The notes: a model not told the origin generated them from the sequence alone. A stretch of 64,000 nt of DNA from Cymbomonas tetramitiformis (GCA_001247695.2 LGRX02035171.1:62001-126000); one strand, 5' to 3'. Counted from the first letter of the stretch, positions 9,268 through 19,746 are shown. Translations and numbers: made by a program.

Positions 9268-11640
9268 ATGTTAATAAATAATGTCAATTACTTGGCGGGA
9301 GACTGTAAATCAAAAGGGTTTGTAAGAGCGAAAGATGTGATTGGTCCGTTCATTTTTCCTTTAGGACTCTTTTGTCCGACTCATTGTTTTTCCTCAGCGA
9401 CCATCCTGGGTTTGTTTAAGGAACGCGTCAAGCACGCTGATGAAATACGTTCCACTATCAATAAGCAGATATTGCATATACTGTTTCGAATGGTAAAGAA
9501 ATGGTCGACGCTTGTGGACGATGCAAACAAAGAGGATATCAAGTCTCAAGACATGCCGGAGATTGTGATCAAGTTTATTCCGTACAAGGACGTTGTAGAG
9601 GAGCGTATGAGCGATCGTGAGGTCTTTGATAGTATTCTACATAAGGGGGATGTGGAGTGGTTAGAAAATTACGACTCTTTTCAGTATATGGCTATTTTTT
9701 TTGTGTTGAATCAAGATCGCGCCCTAGATGAGGATGATGCGGATGATATGGATGATGAGGTTGGTGTTTATCAGACATCGACGTACAAGGAATTTATCAA
9801 CGACGTTCTGATTTATATTATAGAGGAAAATCGTAAAAGATTCGAAGCCACGTACAACGCTCACTTGAAGGGCAAGGACAAACAAGGAATGATGACCGCA
9901 AAAAGAATGTTGCCGAAATTTCACAATTTGAGTGACAGCCACCTTGAAATCACAGGAAATCGATTGTCCAGCGAGCATTGTATCGATTTGTCTTGGGTAC
10001 AAACAAGCGCCGAGGACATGTATAAGCTTTTTCAATCCTTTTTAACCTGCCACAAACAAATTTACTGCGATGCGCGCATTACTGATACGCAAATAACCCT
10101 GGAAAGTCTTTTCACGCCCACCTTAGCGTACGAAGAGAAGGTGCGCGAGTGCAGTGAACGCTACGAAGATATTCATTGGCGACGTCTTTTAGTTTCTGCA
10201 GATTCTGGAAACTCCTATTCGTGGAATTTGAACGCGCCTTTTGTTCTGCGTGTGGGCGAGTCGGATTTCACAATGGTGTCGTGGGAGCACACGGTGCAAC
10301 CTCAATTTAAATATCCTCAGCAACGTATTGTTGAAGAATTTTTTGACGCGGAAGCGATCGAAGAAGAAGAAGAAGGAGAAGCCTCAAACGCAGAGGAAGT
10401 CACCGACATGGAGCACGATAAGGAGTGCATGGATCAACAATTACGAGAGGACTGGTCCATCGCCATGGCGTCTTCGTCGGACGACGAGAGCGCGCCTGAC
10501 GAGGGCCAGAATCTGATGCTGGTTTCTAAACGTAATATGAGCAAACGTTCCTTTGCGCAATACTGCGAAAACGTAGATAAGCGTTCGCATAACACACCAA
10601 AACGTACTCCGCAGTACGCAGACGCGGGTCCCGCGTCACGAAATGAGCGGTCGATGGGGATCGACCAGACCGGGCCTGAACGTTGTCTTTCCTACGGCGT
10701 GTTCGATCCGGAGGGTTTGATCGGTAACAGCATACGAATACATCGAGAGTTTGGGTTGTTCTGTTCGCCCAGCGGTTTTCAGGTAGCGAGAATTGTGCTC
10801 GAAAGGTATTGGATGAACTTTTCGAACAACATGAAGCAACGCTCCATCGCGGAGCAGCAAGAAGCGCGTCAATCAAAAGTCAGATCGCTATTGATAAATT
10901 TCTTCATGTGCGTCGCCTGTCCGAGAACAACCGCTTTTAAATTGGTGTTTCCTATGTCAGATGCGCTCGCTTATGGATTGAAACCCTTTTTTGATGTGTT
11001 GGATGAATCTAAGTACAAGATGGGAAGAGAACGCAAAACGCTGCAAGTCGCCGGACTACCATATAATCACGAACGACTAACCATCGGTATGCAATACGTT
11101 ATTGATTGGTGGGCGTACCTCGACAAAGCGATTCATATGGAATGTTTACATTATTTAGGAACAATGCTGCATCTTTGTTTCACCTCGGTCTACGCGACTC
11201 CTTTTGATGAGTACAAACGCTTACCTCATGTATGGATGTCGGGGCTTCATTCCGTGGGCAAATCGTTTGTCGTGCTCAACGTTGCCGACGTGTCATTACC
11301 GGAGTGCATGATAGAGAAGGTGCATCGAGAAACGCAAGGTGCGTGTTACATCAGCACGATGAATAATGTGGAGCAGCTTACAACATACAAAGCTAAGATA
11401 TTCACAGAGACGCCGTTAGACGCGATGGGCATAAGCAAATACGCAAAGGCTACGGACGCCAACGCTAACTTAAAGGCGCGTATGGTTGGTGAAGACGTCG
11501 CGCTAAAACGGTCTTACCGCAACGAGCAGACCAATCAATACGAACTGGAGATGTTGAATCCCAAAATACGTGAATTGATGGTTTTTGTCATGAACCAGCC
11601 TCTATACGAGGTGCGGAATCCTGCAATCGTTTTTTTGTAA
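9268..11640 (+). CDS. D5-like superfamily 3 ATPase/helicase (N-terminal part)
   Basis: 790 aa starting at the ATG at 9268. The C-terminal 200 residues carry an SF3-type ATPase core. It has Walker A WMSGLHSVGKSFVV (GxxxxGKS), an acidic IFTETPLDAMG at the expected Walker B region, and a sensor-like VFVMNQPLYEV with the conserved Asn. Family members unwind DNA at replication forks as ring hexamers. The N-terminal half is unrecognised, with two acidic runs (around residues 152-165 and 368-395) and a Ser/Asp-rich linker. The frame stops right after the sensor motif, at a run of seven T, and a second frame opens immediately. The protein may therefore continue in the next entry through a frameshift or an unseen splice. 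ATPase call is firm; end is uncertain. Confidence 0.72.
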   Translation: MLINNVNYLAGDCKSKGFVRAKDVIGPFIFPLGLFCPTHCFSSATILGLFKERVKHADEIRSTINKQILHILFRMVKKWSTLVDDANKEDIKSQDMPEIVIKFIPYKDVVEERMSDREVFDSILHKGDVEWLENYDSFQYMAIFFVLNQDRALDEDDADDMDDEVGVYQTSTYKEFINDVLIYIIEENRKRFEATYNAHLKGKDKQGMMTAKRMLPKFHNLSDSHLEITGNRLSSEHCIDLSWVQTSAEDMYKLFQSFLTCHKQIYCDARITDTQITLESLFTPTLAYEEKVRECSERYEDIHWRRLLVSADSGNSYSWNLNAPFVLRVGESDFTMVSWEHTVQPQFKYPQQRIVEEFFDAEAIEEEEEGEASNAEEVTDMEHDKECMDQQLREDWSIAMASSSDDESAPDEGQNLMLVSKRNMSKRSFAQYCENVDKRSHNTPKRTPQYADAGPASRNERSMGIDQTGPERCLSYGVFDPEGLIGNSIRIHREFGLFCSPSGFQVARIVLERYWMNFSNNMKQRSIAEQQEARQSKVRSLLINFFMCVACPRTTAFKLVFPMSDALAYGLKPFFDVLDESKYKMGRERKTLQVAGLPYNHERLTIGMQYVIDWWAYLDKAIHMECLHYLGTMLHLCFTSVYATPFDEYKRLPHVWMSGLHSVGKSFVVLNVADVSLPECMIEKVHRETQGACYISTMNNVEQLTTYKAKIFTETPLDAMGISKYAKATDANANLKARMVGEDVALKRSYRNEQTNQYELEMLNPKIRELMVFVMNQPLYEVRNPAIVFL

Positions 11641-11645
11641 TCTGT

Positions 11646-13537
11646 TTGTCAAGTTTAAACGGGGCGTATCGCACGCAGGTTGAGCCAAACGTGTTCACGA
11701 GAGGCATCCCGAGCAACCCGTCGAGATTGAATCGTGTGGAAATGGATCTTTCCTCGGCTGCGCACGAAACTCCGTGTCACAAGACGCTCGGAGGTATTTA
11801 CCCAATATCTTCGAGCGATGAAGAGGAGACGTTCGAACGAGAAGAGTTACAGAAAACGCGTTCCGACTCTACAAAAGAGATCGGAAAGTACGGAAACGTC
11901 CAAGCGCAATGCGAGGTTCGTACGCTTCTTATTTGCATCGTTCGTTTCTTTGTTTACGATTACGCTCATACAAAACCTTGCGTTTTTTTACAGGGTAATT
12001 TGCGCTCGCGACTATTCTTTTTTGGCGCTATGTATCAAGCGGCAGTGAGGATGCGTATTTTGCGAGGGGTGGATATGCTAGAAGTGAGAGGTCGACACAA
12101 CAGCTTTAGTAAAGCACTTCAAAAAATACCACTGGTGACGCGCGACAAGCTGAATCGTAGATTGGAAGATATTAGCAGTATCGCCTACACATTGACTTCC
12201 CATGCCGCGATTTGGAAGGTTTTTGCTAGCGCCGACAGTCCTTTCATAAATATGCACGAGTTTGACGCGAGCATGCTGGAAGAAGTCGACAAGCACGCTG
12301 TATGTTCTTCATCCATCGCGCTTTTCTCATTCAGTTCGGTAGCGAAAGCCTTGATTAACGAACCGATGAGAATGATGTTGTTCTACGCTCGTTACGAACT
12401 TCTATCTATCTCTGAAGAGGATCGACAACATCCAGCCAGAGAGACGACTCCAATAGAAAATGTGAACGATACCTACCTTTTCGACAATGACTATTATATT
12501 CTTTCCAACACGTTCCATCCTAAAACGCCTTGTCCGAGTAAAGGGATCAGCAAAGCGGATGCTATTGTTCAAGATCATTTCATCAGACGGATGCTTCTGT
12601 TCTACCAAACACCCGCAAATGTTCGACGATACGGCAAAGATACAATGACCATCGAATACGCAAAGTCACTTTTGATGGAGTTCATAAACACCGAGCTTTT
12701 CTGTATTCGAGATTGCATAGAGACCGACAAAGTCCAACGAGTAATGTGCGTGAACAAGAATTACATTAAATTGGACGGCTATACCGTTCGTAACGCCCGG
12801 GTGAGCGATGACTGCCTTACGGTAAAGGATTTGATTTGCGATTGCTTCGATGCCAACACCCGGTGTCAGCGATTACTGCTCTGCGATGCCGCGAACGCGC
12901 AACGCAGTGATGGTGACGAAGAGACATGGGTGCCTCAGCTGCCGCAGCATATAGATATTCCGCTACACGCCAACAATTGTCCGTGCTCAGCTTTTGCCGC
13001 TGGAGAGAATGAGGAGGTGAGATTGCATTGGCATTCCTTCTTCCCACAGAATGCTTCTCTTTATACGATGTGCGCATTCTTTTTTTTGACTCGTTCATTT
13101 TGTGGCATACGCAGTTGCCCGTTCTTAACGGAATCGTCGATCCCGGCTTGAAATGTCGCGGCGATGAAGGATGCACCTGTTTTCGATCATCGTTACCCGT
13201 TTATCCCGATGGCACCGTAAATCGGAAAGATGCTTGCAAACCATTAGAGGATGTGGCCTTCGATCGCCGAATGGTAGATTTGGATTTGATCGATCGTATC
13301 CCAGAAACCGCGGAGGATGAGCGCGTACAGCGTTACAACGCTTTGATCAAACAATATCACCCAACGCTATGCTCAAAAACCGTAGAAAAACGGGACATAG
13401 ATACAGATGATAAGTTTTATCCAACGTCCGATATCGACTTGATAATACGTAGCCGCGGCAGAGGTAACATTTGCCTTACCGGTGGTACACCCAGCAGTTC
13501 TGCGGTAGAGTGGAAGTCATGCATGATTGCTACATAA
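11646..13537 (+). CDS. Spliced C-terminal partner of the D5-like ATPase, or separate gene
   Basis: Open from 11646 in a frame different from the ATPase; its first ATG is at 11742. A GT-AG intron at 13017-13114 (98 nt, phase 0, pyrimidine-rich 3' end) joins 11646-13016 to 13115-13537 in frame and bypasses the stop at 13149. A second possible intron, 11916-11993 (78 nt, phase 0), is in frame with no stop, so it may be retained or removed. It encodes an atypically hydrophobic stretch. The protein has an acidic N-terminus (SSSDEEETFEREELQ), a long helical middle and Cys-containing segments near the C-terminus (CRGDEGCTC). I recognise no domain. It begins 5 nt after the ATPase stop, so it could be that protein's C-terminal region. 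Confidence 0.6.
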
Positions 13538-13636
13538 CCAGTAACAAAGTTGCAATCATGTTTCCGCTACATATAAATATGTCATGAGGGTTGGCTTCTT
13601 TGAGTGTATTGTACCTCTGTATATACATACGTTCAA

Positions 13637-14953
13637 ATGAGGCTTCAATGTTTTCCTTATCGTCTGTTACGCAAGAACTTATCTATTCCGGAACACGTTA
13701 CTATCTTAGAAGAAGAAATAAGGGACATATTTAAAAGCAACGCGCAAGTACGTGACAATGACGATTCAATCATAAAGATAAAAGACGACACCAGGTATTC
13801 CGATTGGTTGTTCTTCTACGGCAATATAGATCGACCATTTGAAATACACGAATGTATGATGGAGTGTAAACTATTTTCATGGTTGGATGTTACGAAGCAG
13901 GTCAACACTATGTATTTTTTGTTCACGGTTTCCTCATCCATAATAAATTGTACATACGTCCAAAGTCTATTTTTTAGTTTTTTAAAAGAGTATAAACAGC
14001 AGATTTATACTTTTGTTCAAAGCGAATATGTCTTTGCAGTACACGATTTGGCACTAAAGTTGCATAATATCTCAAAAAAGTATATCCATTTTTTTGGGGA
14101 GGACTTGGTCGCGTATATACTGAAAGTGGACCGGCAAAAACATATACAGCGTTGCTTTAGCGACATACTACTGGGACGAGCGACCGAATCAACGCCCACA
14201 GAATACCGACGACACTGGTCGACGTTTATGAATGCGGTATTTACAATAGATTACGAACAGGTATGGTATACAAAAGTGATTGCGCAGGTGAAGGGGGTGT
14301 TTTCTAAACTAACAACAGAGTACGTAACGAATCAAGAACGCAACCTCCGATACATTAAAACGTCTTTTGAATATAAAGACGTTGTGAAGTATATCGTACA
14401 AAAACTCAAAGAATTAAACATTCTCAAAGATAATAATCCCTTCTTTTTTTACTGTAACGTCTTTAAAACAAAAGAAAACAGACAAGTAAAGCAAGGAAAT
14501 ATAGAAATTGCTATGAAAGTGATGTGCGACGAAATATCAAAGCTACGCAGGCACGAGGAACATAAATTTACCAAAGCGAATGCATTGAATAATATACGCA
14601 GGATTGTAAATACGAGTTTGGAAACACGGTATTGTTACAAAATCATGGATATCGTAGATTTACATAATTGCGTTAAGCTCGAAAGCAAAATAAGGTGGAA
14701 ATTAGAGCATACTTTTCTCCAAAATTTTGGAATACCGTCGGATGAAATTTTTGAATCGCTAGCCGATATGAATTACTTAAGAAGGTACTTATGCATCTTC
14801 ATCCCAGATAGCATTTTTAAAGATGAATCAGATTTAGTAGAGGAACTTATAGATCTAAATAGACCTGAGTTTTTGTGTCTAAGACGATATATTTGCTATC
14901 ATCAATTCAAACGGTTTATTGATGCAGCAACAAAAATAAAAAATAAAGCTTAA
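13637..14953 (+). CDS. Unknown protein, 438 aa
   Basis: The frame extends upstream to 13604, but the ATG at 13637 (MRLQCFPYRLLRKNLSIPEH) is preferred. 438 aa, rich in Lys, Tyr and Phe, largely helical, no signal peptide. A hydrophobic stretch near residues 85-105 (MYFLFTVSSSIINCTYVQSL) is borderline for membrane insertion. The C-terminus is basic (AATKIKNKA). No family recognised. It lies downstream of the ATPase genes on the same strand. Confidence 0.65.
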   Translation: MRLQCFPYRLLRKNLSIPEHVTILEEEIRDIFKSNAQVRDNDDSIIKIKDDTRYSDWLFFYGNIDRPFEIHECMMECKLFSWLDVTKQVNTMYFLFTVSSSIINCTYVQSLFFSFLKEYKQQIYTFVQSEYVFAVHDLALKLHNISKKYIHFFGEDLVAYILKVDRQKHIQRCFSDILLGRATESTPTEYRRHWSTFMNAVFTIDYEQVWYTKVIAQVKGVFSKLTTEYVTNQERNLRYIKTSFEYKDVVKYIVQKLKELNILKDNNPFFFYCNVFKTKENRQVKQGNIEIAMKVMCDEISKLRRHEEHKFTKANALNNIRRIVNTSLETRYCYKIMDIVDLHNCVKLESKIRWKLEHTFLQNFGIPSDEIFESLADMNYLRRYLCIFIPDSIFKDESDLVEELIDLNRPEFLCLRRYICYHQFKRFIDAATKIKNKA

Positions 14954-15108
14954 AACATCAAATTAAACAAAAATGAAACAAGTAAGTGGTCTTGTCTTTT
15001 CTAAGAAAGGTGTGTCATACAATATGTCAAAAAGAAATTCTACAGTATAAATATATACGCAACAGCAATATCAAAAAGTCCAATACGTACTGTGCATAGC
15101 TCGACAAC

Positions 15109-15726
15109 ATGATCAAACCAGTGGTATACTCTTATCAGTACTATGCCTTGGTTATCGCTTTCTGCATCATCATGTCCATAACGACCGCTTTATCGTGGAC
15201 AATCTTTTCTGAAATGGTTAAGCTCCGCGAAGACATTCATGACTGTAAAGTTACTTCTAACGATGATCGTAATTATGAGACAGACGTGCAGGGTAATGCA
15301 ATGTTTGCTTTATCATTAAGTGTAAGTATAGCGACAACCACACTGCTGGTGGTATTTGGTAATATGCAAAGTTTTTGCCCCCCTTATTCTGAAGACAGAA
15401 ATCAATTTACAAAGATTTTGCATGGGTTGGAGGAAATTTTTCTTTCAATGGCCATTATAATGTCAGTTGCGCTTTACTTTAGCTACGAGATGTACCCTTT
15501 TACTACTTTAAAAAACCTTTATCATGTTACGGAGTCTGTAAACAATTCTGATTTTAAAGTAGAAAAGTGCGATAAAGCTGAAGAAGAAGTTTGGATCAAA
15601 TGGTTGATGATCATAAATGCGTTCATACTTGTCACCTTCCGCGCCATGGTGGGCCAAGATGGTTGGCTGGAGCCTTATGTAAACCCTAAAACCCAATCTT
15701 ATCGTAAAGTTAGCTCCATGCCATAA
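15109..15726 (+). CDS. Four-helix membrane protein, unknown
   Basis: 205 aa with four clear membrane segments, at about residues 8-32, 62-85, 104-126 and 160-180. Examples are YYALVIAFCIIMSITTALSW and LSMAIIMSVALYFSYEMYPF. A Cys- and Asp-containing loop lies between the first two helices, and another with Lys, Glu and Asp precedes the fourth. The topology recalls tetraspan or claudin-like proteins, but no signature motif is seen. Probably an envelope or host-membrane protein. Confidence 0.68.
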   Translation: MIKPVVYSYQYYALVIAFCIIMSITTALSWTIFSEMVKLREDIHDCKVTSNDDRNYETDVQGNAMFALSLSVSIATTTLLVVFGNMQSFCPPYSEDRNQFTKILHGLEEIFLSMAIIMSVALYFSYEMYPFTTLKNLYHVTESVNNSDFKVEKCDKAEEEVWIKWLMIINAFILVTFRAMVGQDGWLEPYVNPKTQSYRKVSSMP

Positions 15727-15798
15727 TGCGATTTTTGTGTAACAAATTGCAGTTTTGACAAATAAGAAATACGCTGTATATCATTAATTTTGATTGAT

Positions 15799-17016
15799 CT
15801 AAGAGAATTTGTTAGACCAGTATTGTAACACCCATGTGGCTCGAATATAGTCTTCCGAATCCTTTGAAATTGTAGCTCGAATCTTGTTGGGATACATCTC
15901 GCATATCGAAATACAAAGAGCTTTTAAACAATCTGGACTGTTGAAACACGCACTCAAGGCGCTGTCTGGTTGACGAACTAGCGCGGTCCGTATATCCGTA
16001 AGGTTGAGATACATAATAAGCTTTGGGTTAAAGTCGGTGCCCATCAATACGCAAGCGATAATCAGAGGTAACGTTCGATTCTTACACACATCGGCGATGT
16101 CCAAAAGCGTTTTACGCTCTTGTCTCCATAAGTATTCGTGCGCATTTTGCTCTGCGCATCCTAATAATCGCAAATGACCTTTGGCTTGTAGAAAATTGGA
16201 AATGGATCCACGCGGTTTAGATATTGTTGATGTCAGCTCGATACTTGATTTTACTGGACGTCCGCAATCGGGTATCCATAAGTATAATCCCACCTGCGAT
16301 ATATGTTTTTGTAGAAGGAGCAAAATAGGAATGGAATCCGAATCGATGGTACGAACCACAATACCATCCTTAATTTTGCTTCCCAAAATTCTTTCATTTA
16401 TAAAGTATCGTATAGCATCGATCGTTGCCATATCCGCTTCTCCTTGTCTGCACTCGGGTACGATGGTATCAAATTTCCATCCGCAAGAGCGATTCCAAGT
16501 CCACATCTTAGCGTCGTGTTTGCCGATACGGTACAGCAAACGCAGCTCAGTTTCCGGTGTACTCGTTGGTAGCATCGGAAGCGCCAACGTATTGCCGGTC
16601 AGGGTTTTTTCAACGCTCTGTTCCAAATAGCTCATCATAGATTCTCGAAAATCGCGATTCATTATAGCTGAAACAAAATCACCGGGCGCGTATCCATCCG
16701 ATATCAACAGTTCCTGACTTTCGTCAACGTGCTTACGTTTCTGTTGTTGACGTTTCTTTTGCTCCTGAACTTTTTGTTTCGGAGTGTTAAGAGGATTGTC
16801 GGTAAGTAACGCTGCGCACGTCATTCCGCTCTCGAAAGCGTTCCACGCTTCTCCAAGAAAGAATTGCGTCAGCTCCTTACCGCATGTTCCGCGGAATCGA
16901 AACAGAAGCCACATAAAATCGATTATACATACTTTTGGTAAACCTGAGAGGGTGTGCAACACGGAGGGTGCGTATGCGGATACGACATGCTTCTTAATGT
17001 CTACATGTAAACCCAT
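15799..17016 (-). CDS. FEN1/XPG-family structure-specific nuclease
   Basis: 405 aa beginning MGLHVDIKKHVVSAY, like the N-terminal Gly-containing start of FEN1. The metal-binding acidic residues appear in order: VCIIDFMWLLFRFRG (N domain), VVRTIDSDSIP (I domain) and CVLMGTDFNPKL, which matches the LxGxDY motif. An insertion of Gln, Lys and Arg (QEQKKRQQQKRKH, about residue 85) looks like a nuclear localisation signal. Flap endonucleases remove 5' flaps in replication and repair. They occur in nucleocytoplasmic viruses, granuloviruses and nudiviruses. The sequence is very diverged from cellular FEN1, as expected for a viral copy. The TA box at 17087-17096 is its likely promoter. Confidence 0.72.
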   Translation of the reverse strand: MGLHVDIKKHVVSAYAPSVLHTLSGLPKVCIIDFMWLLFRFRGTCGKELTQFFLGEAWNAFESGMTCAALLTDNPLNTPKQKVQEQKKRQQQKRKHVDESQELLISDGYAPGDFVSAIMNRDFRESMMSYLEQSVEKTLTGNTLALPMLPTSTPETELRLLYRIGKHDAKMWTWNRSCGWKFDTIVPECRQGEADMATIDAIRYFINERILGSKIKDGIVVRTIDSDSIPILLLLQKHISQVGLYLWIPDCGRPVKSSIELTSTISKPRGSISNFLQAKGHLRLLGCAEQNAHEYLWRQERKTLLDIADVCKNRTLPLIIACVLMGTDFNPKLIMYLNLTDIRTALVRQPDSALSACFNSPDCLKALCISICEMYPNKIRATISKDSEDYIRATWVLQYWSNKFS

Positions 17017-17086
17017 CTCAAAATTATGTGTACACGCTCGAGCAAGCGTGAGTACTCGTGATCTTCTTTGATTTTTTATCAGGTTG

Positions 17087-17096
17087 ATATATATAT
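17087..17096 (-). promoter_or_regulatory. (TA)n box upstream of the FEN1-like gene
   Basis: TA run 71 nt upstream of the leftward ATG at 17016, in the position and form seen upstream of several other genes of this block. Confidence 0.4.
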
Positions 17097-17153
17097 TTAT
17101 GAAAAAACGTATTCAAATATTTCAATATCTGCTTTGCGTACAAATACCAAACT

Positions 17154-17660
17154 TCACACGCAGTCTATAAGAATATAAGATGTTAGTACAAGAGTTAAAC
17201 TTATTTGTATTAAAAGTAGAAAAGCCGCAGCGCAGTCAACACAACGATATTGATATTTTGGATTTCCTATAATAGGTTTTATGTAAGATGGACATCTCTG
17301 TAGTGAATTAAACCACACGTGTCGCAATAAATTATGACACGTAGACTCATTTACCAGCTCTGCAGCCACGCAAAGTGAGCTTTCGTGTTTTGGATTTAAG
17401 ACCCCCATCAATTTTAACTTGTTCAAAAGATCTGAAACAAATCGGTTGGGAACAATGAAATCTGTAGGATGGTCTCCATTAGGTGCAAAGGGTATGTATG
17501 CACAATTTGTCAAAGGACAAATGCCGGGACGTTCATTAAGAGCTTTAGTGAGAGCGGTGCGTTCATACGTAAAACCCATAGGATCGATCACCGGATCTTG
17601 AAGTTGTTGTAGTGTGATTGGGCAGACAAGAAGCTCTTCGAGATTTTTTTTTCCCCTCAT
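17154..17660 (-). CDS. U-box protein with C-terminal membrane anchor (copy 1)
   Basis: 168 aa. Residues about 10-75 form a U-box, the zinc-free RING-like fold that recruits E2 enzymes for ubiquitin transfer. Visible landmarks are CPITLQQLQDPVIDPMG, then FTYERTALTKAL and GICPLTN. A C-terminal hydrophobic segment (AAFLLLIQISLTLVLTSYIL) would anchor it in a membrane with the U-box in the cytosol. It is a paralogue of the next gene upstream, with the same layout and about the same length. Likely a viral E3 ligase that redirects host ubiquitination; target unknown. Confidence 0.82.
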   Translation of the reverse strand: MRGKKNLEELLVCPITLQQLQDPVIDPMGFTYERTALTKALNERPGICPLTNCAYIPFAPNGDHPTDFIVPNRFVSDLLNKLKLMGVLNPKHESSLCVAAELVNESTCHNLLRHVWFNSLQRCPSYIKPIIGNPKYQYRCVDCAAAFLLLIQISLTLVLTSYILIDCV

Positions 17661-17795
17661 TTATAATAATGATGATAACTAAATGCTTTGCGACTTTTTA
17701 ACGTAACAAGCGAGTCGTGCCCGCGTTTTCTTTTTATTTTTGTTGCTGTCATTTATACTGTTGTGTATGTACATGTAGTACGATGATCCTACTTT

Positions 17796-18269
17796 TTACT
17801 CATTCATGGTCAAACAAAACTCGAAGACCATCGTGGAAAATGGTATAAAAGCAATCAATATAAGAAAGACATTCTTTAAACGAAGCCATGCATACTCTCT
17901 AAGAGAGTAACCTTCTTGTGCTCTTGCAAATATGTACCATACGATTTTGTCTACCAAGTTAAAATTTGTGATATTGACGTTACGGACTATATCTGTTTTT
18001 TCATCCAAAGAGTCATTTATCATTCCCTTTCGGTTAAGTTCAGTAATGAGATCTCGCGCAAGACGATTAGGTGTTGCTGTAGTAATTAAGGCGTTCTTTT
18101 GAGATGTATACAATTGGTTGGTAAGTGGACAGATTCCTGGACGTTGCATCAGAGCTTTGATGTAAGCGGCGCGCTCGTAGGTGTACCCCATTGAGTCGAT
18201 GATTGGATACTCCATACTCTGTAAGGTAATCGGACAAATACAGAGCTCGTGAAGCGAATATTTTTTCAT
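17796..18269 (-). CDS. U-box protein with C-terminal membrane anchor (copy 2)
   Basis: The frame opens at 18326, but the ATG at 18269 (MKKYSLHELCICPITLQSME) aligns with the start of its paralogue, giving 157 aa. The U-box landmarks are CPITLQSMEYPIIDSMG, YTYERAAYIKAL and GICPLTN. A C-terminal membrane segment (VFLILIAFIPFSTMVFEFCL) follows. The two genes are tandem, 135 nt apart, and diverged outside the U-box, so this is an old duplication kept under selection. The pair could recognise different substrates or form a heterodimer. Confidence 0.82.
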   Translation of the reverse strand: MKKYSLHELCICPITLQSMEYPIIDSMGYTYERAAYIKALMQRPGICPLTNQLYTSQKNALITTATPNRLARDLITELNRKGMINDSLDEKTDIVRNVNITNFNLVDKIVWYIFARAQEGYSLREYAWLRLKNVFLILIAFIPFSTMVFEFCLTMNE

Positions 18270-18528
18270 TGCATCCACTAATATTTGATCACAAAAAAAA
18301 ATTACAGGTTGGGTATAAAAATGCATATATATTGGACAATCGTCTTTTTACATTACAACTATAAATAGTTTGTTTCGCTTTTCATACATAATGGTATATG
18401 CATGATCTGTATTACGCGTGGTTAAAAATACGTAGTTGTTAAAATTAACGTAAAAACAATATATTCTTGATCACAAAAAAACAATAATATAGCGGATAAA
18501 CGTGATCCACTTTCAAATAATATTCACA

Positions 18529-19746
18529 ATGCTCGATAATGATATCGTTTCTAAACAGCAAAATGTCATAGAACACGCGTGGAGAGTATATCTCTTTTAC
18601 TTCTTCGATCTTTGGCAAAATTGTTCCCTTTTCTTAACTGCGGTTATTTATACTCCGACTGGTTTCCTCAGTATCGGTCCGTTTGTACATGTAGTAGTTG
18701 TCATCATTAATTTATCCTTACTGAACACAGTAGATGTATACAATAAAAAAGGAATAGACAAATGTTTACAAAAAAGGTTGATGCTATGGGACGATTTTCT
18801 TACATTCGAACTACAAGACTTTATAACTTGTTTGCGCAGACATGAATGGGTCAATATAATGTCCATGCTACACGCCTTTGCCGCGGCGCTGGATATTTGG
18901 CTTGTTGCCAGTTCTTTGATATCAATATACACTTGTTTTCATATAAAGTACGATTATTTAGAAGGACACGTGCTTTGGGTAAACAGTCCGTGTCGCACGT
19001 CCGCTAATGATTTTGGATTTATATTCGCAACTAGCTCAGTGTTTGCCGTTTATAACATAATCACGTCTTTTACTCAAATCAATTTGTTAAATCACTACGG
19101 CATTCTTCATCTACAAAAAGTCATTTACGTTATGAGTGGAGTGGTCATAGTGAATTTGACACTCATTTCGATCAGCGTCGGGCAACACTTAAGCATGCTG
19201 TATCATTACGATAGCAATATTTGGCTAAAACGGGGAGTGGTCGTTTCATACATCATGGAAGTATTAACCAACGTAGTCGCTGTCAATGTCAGACCGTATG
19301 GTACTGCCTTGTTCTATATAGTTATGACATTAGCAATCATCAGCCTTGTGGTTAACATGGGTCTCAGCGGGATAGCCGTTTCACAATTCTACGCACCAAA
19401 GCATGGAGATGACGGGCATGTAACTTATCTATCTTCCTTATTTGGTGACGACGAGTTGCACGAAGAGCAATTTGGTGATATTATCATGTTTTCCTACTTG
19501 GGAATTGTACGCTTTCCCCTCTGTATCATTTTGGTGATATGCATCATGATCGTGCACAACAGCAACGACGCCTCCGTAACGTCGGCCGAGCATTCGTATA
19601 GCCCTTACAGCATAATTCACCAAAGTTCGACAGAAAGTCTAAAAAAAGAGCAGCATACTCTTGATCTTTGCGACATAGACAACTCCCATTACGCAACGTC
19701 CGTTTCCAAAACAATACGTGCACGAAATAAATATTATCATTCTTGA
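18529..19746 (+). CDS. Multi-pass membrane protein with about eight helices
   Basis: The ATG at 18529 (MLDNDIVSKQQNVIEHAW) is preferred over upstream non-ATG codons; 405 aa. About eight hydrophobic segments are visible, including FVHVVVVIINLSLLNT, FGFIFATSSVFAVYNII, YIVMTLAIISLVVNMGLSG and FPLCIILVICIMIVH. A soluble C-terminal tail of about 55 residues is rich in Ser and Thr. The eight-helix layout with a cytosolic tail resembles herpesvirus glycoprotein M and some transporters, but I see no shared motif. Likely an envelope or intracellular membrane protein. It ends 13 nt before the convergent Ulp1-like gene. Confidence 0.7.
   Translation: MLDNDIVSKQQNVIEHAWRVYLFYFFDLWQNCSLFLTAVIYTPTGFLSIGPFVHVVVVIINLSLLNTVDVYNKKGIDKCLQKRLMLWDDFLTFELQDFITCLRRHEWVNIMSMLHAFAAALDIWLVASSLISIYTCFHIKYDYLEGHVLWVNSPCRTSANDFGFIFATSSVFAVYNIITSFTQINLLNHYGILHLQKVIYVMSGVVIVNLTLISISVGQHLSMLYHYDSNIWLKRGVVVSYIMEVLTNVVAVNVRPYGTALFYIVMTLAIISLVVNMGLSGIAVSQFYAPKHGDDGHVTYLSSLFGDDELHEEQFGDIIMFSYLGIVRFPLCIILVICIMIVHNSNDASVTSAEHSYSPYSIIHQSSTESLKKEQHTLDLCDIDNSHYATSVSKTIRARNKYYHS

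Noticed and set aside
11637..11653. 17-nt GT...AG intron joining the ATPase and the next frame
   Set aside because: Too short for spliceosomal splicing and without a branch point.
18529..19746. Firm assignment of the eight-helix protein as herpesvirus glycoprotein M
   Set aside because: Only topology matches; no conserved gM motif is visible and no other herpesvirus hallmark is in the window.
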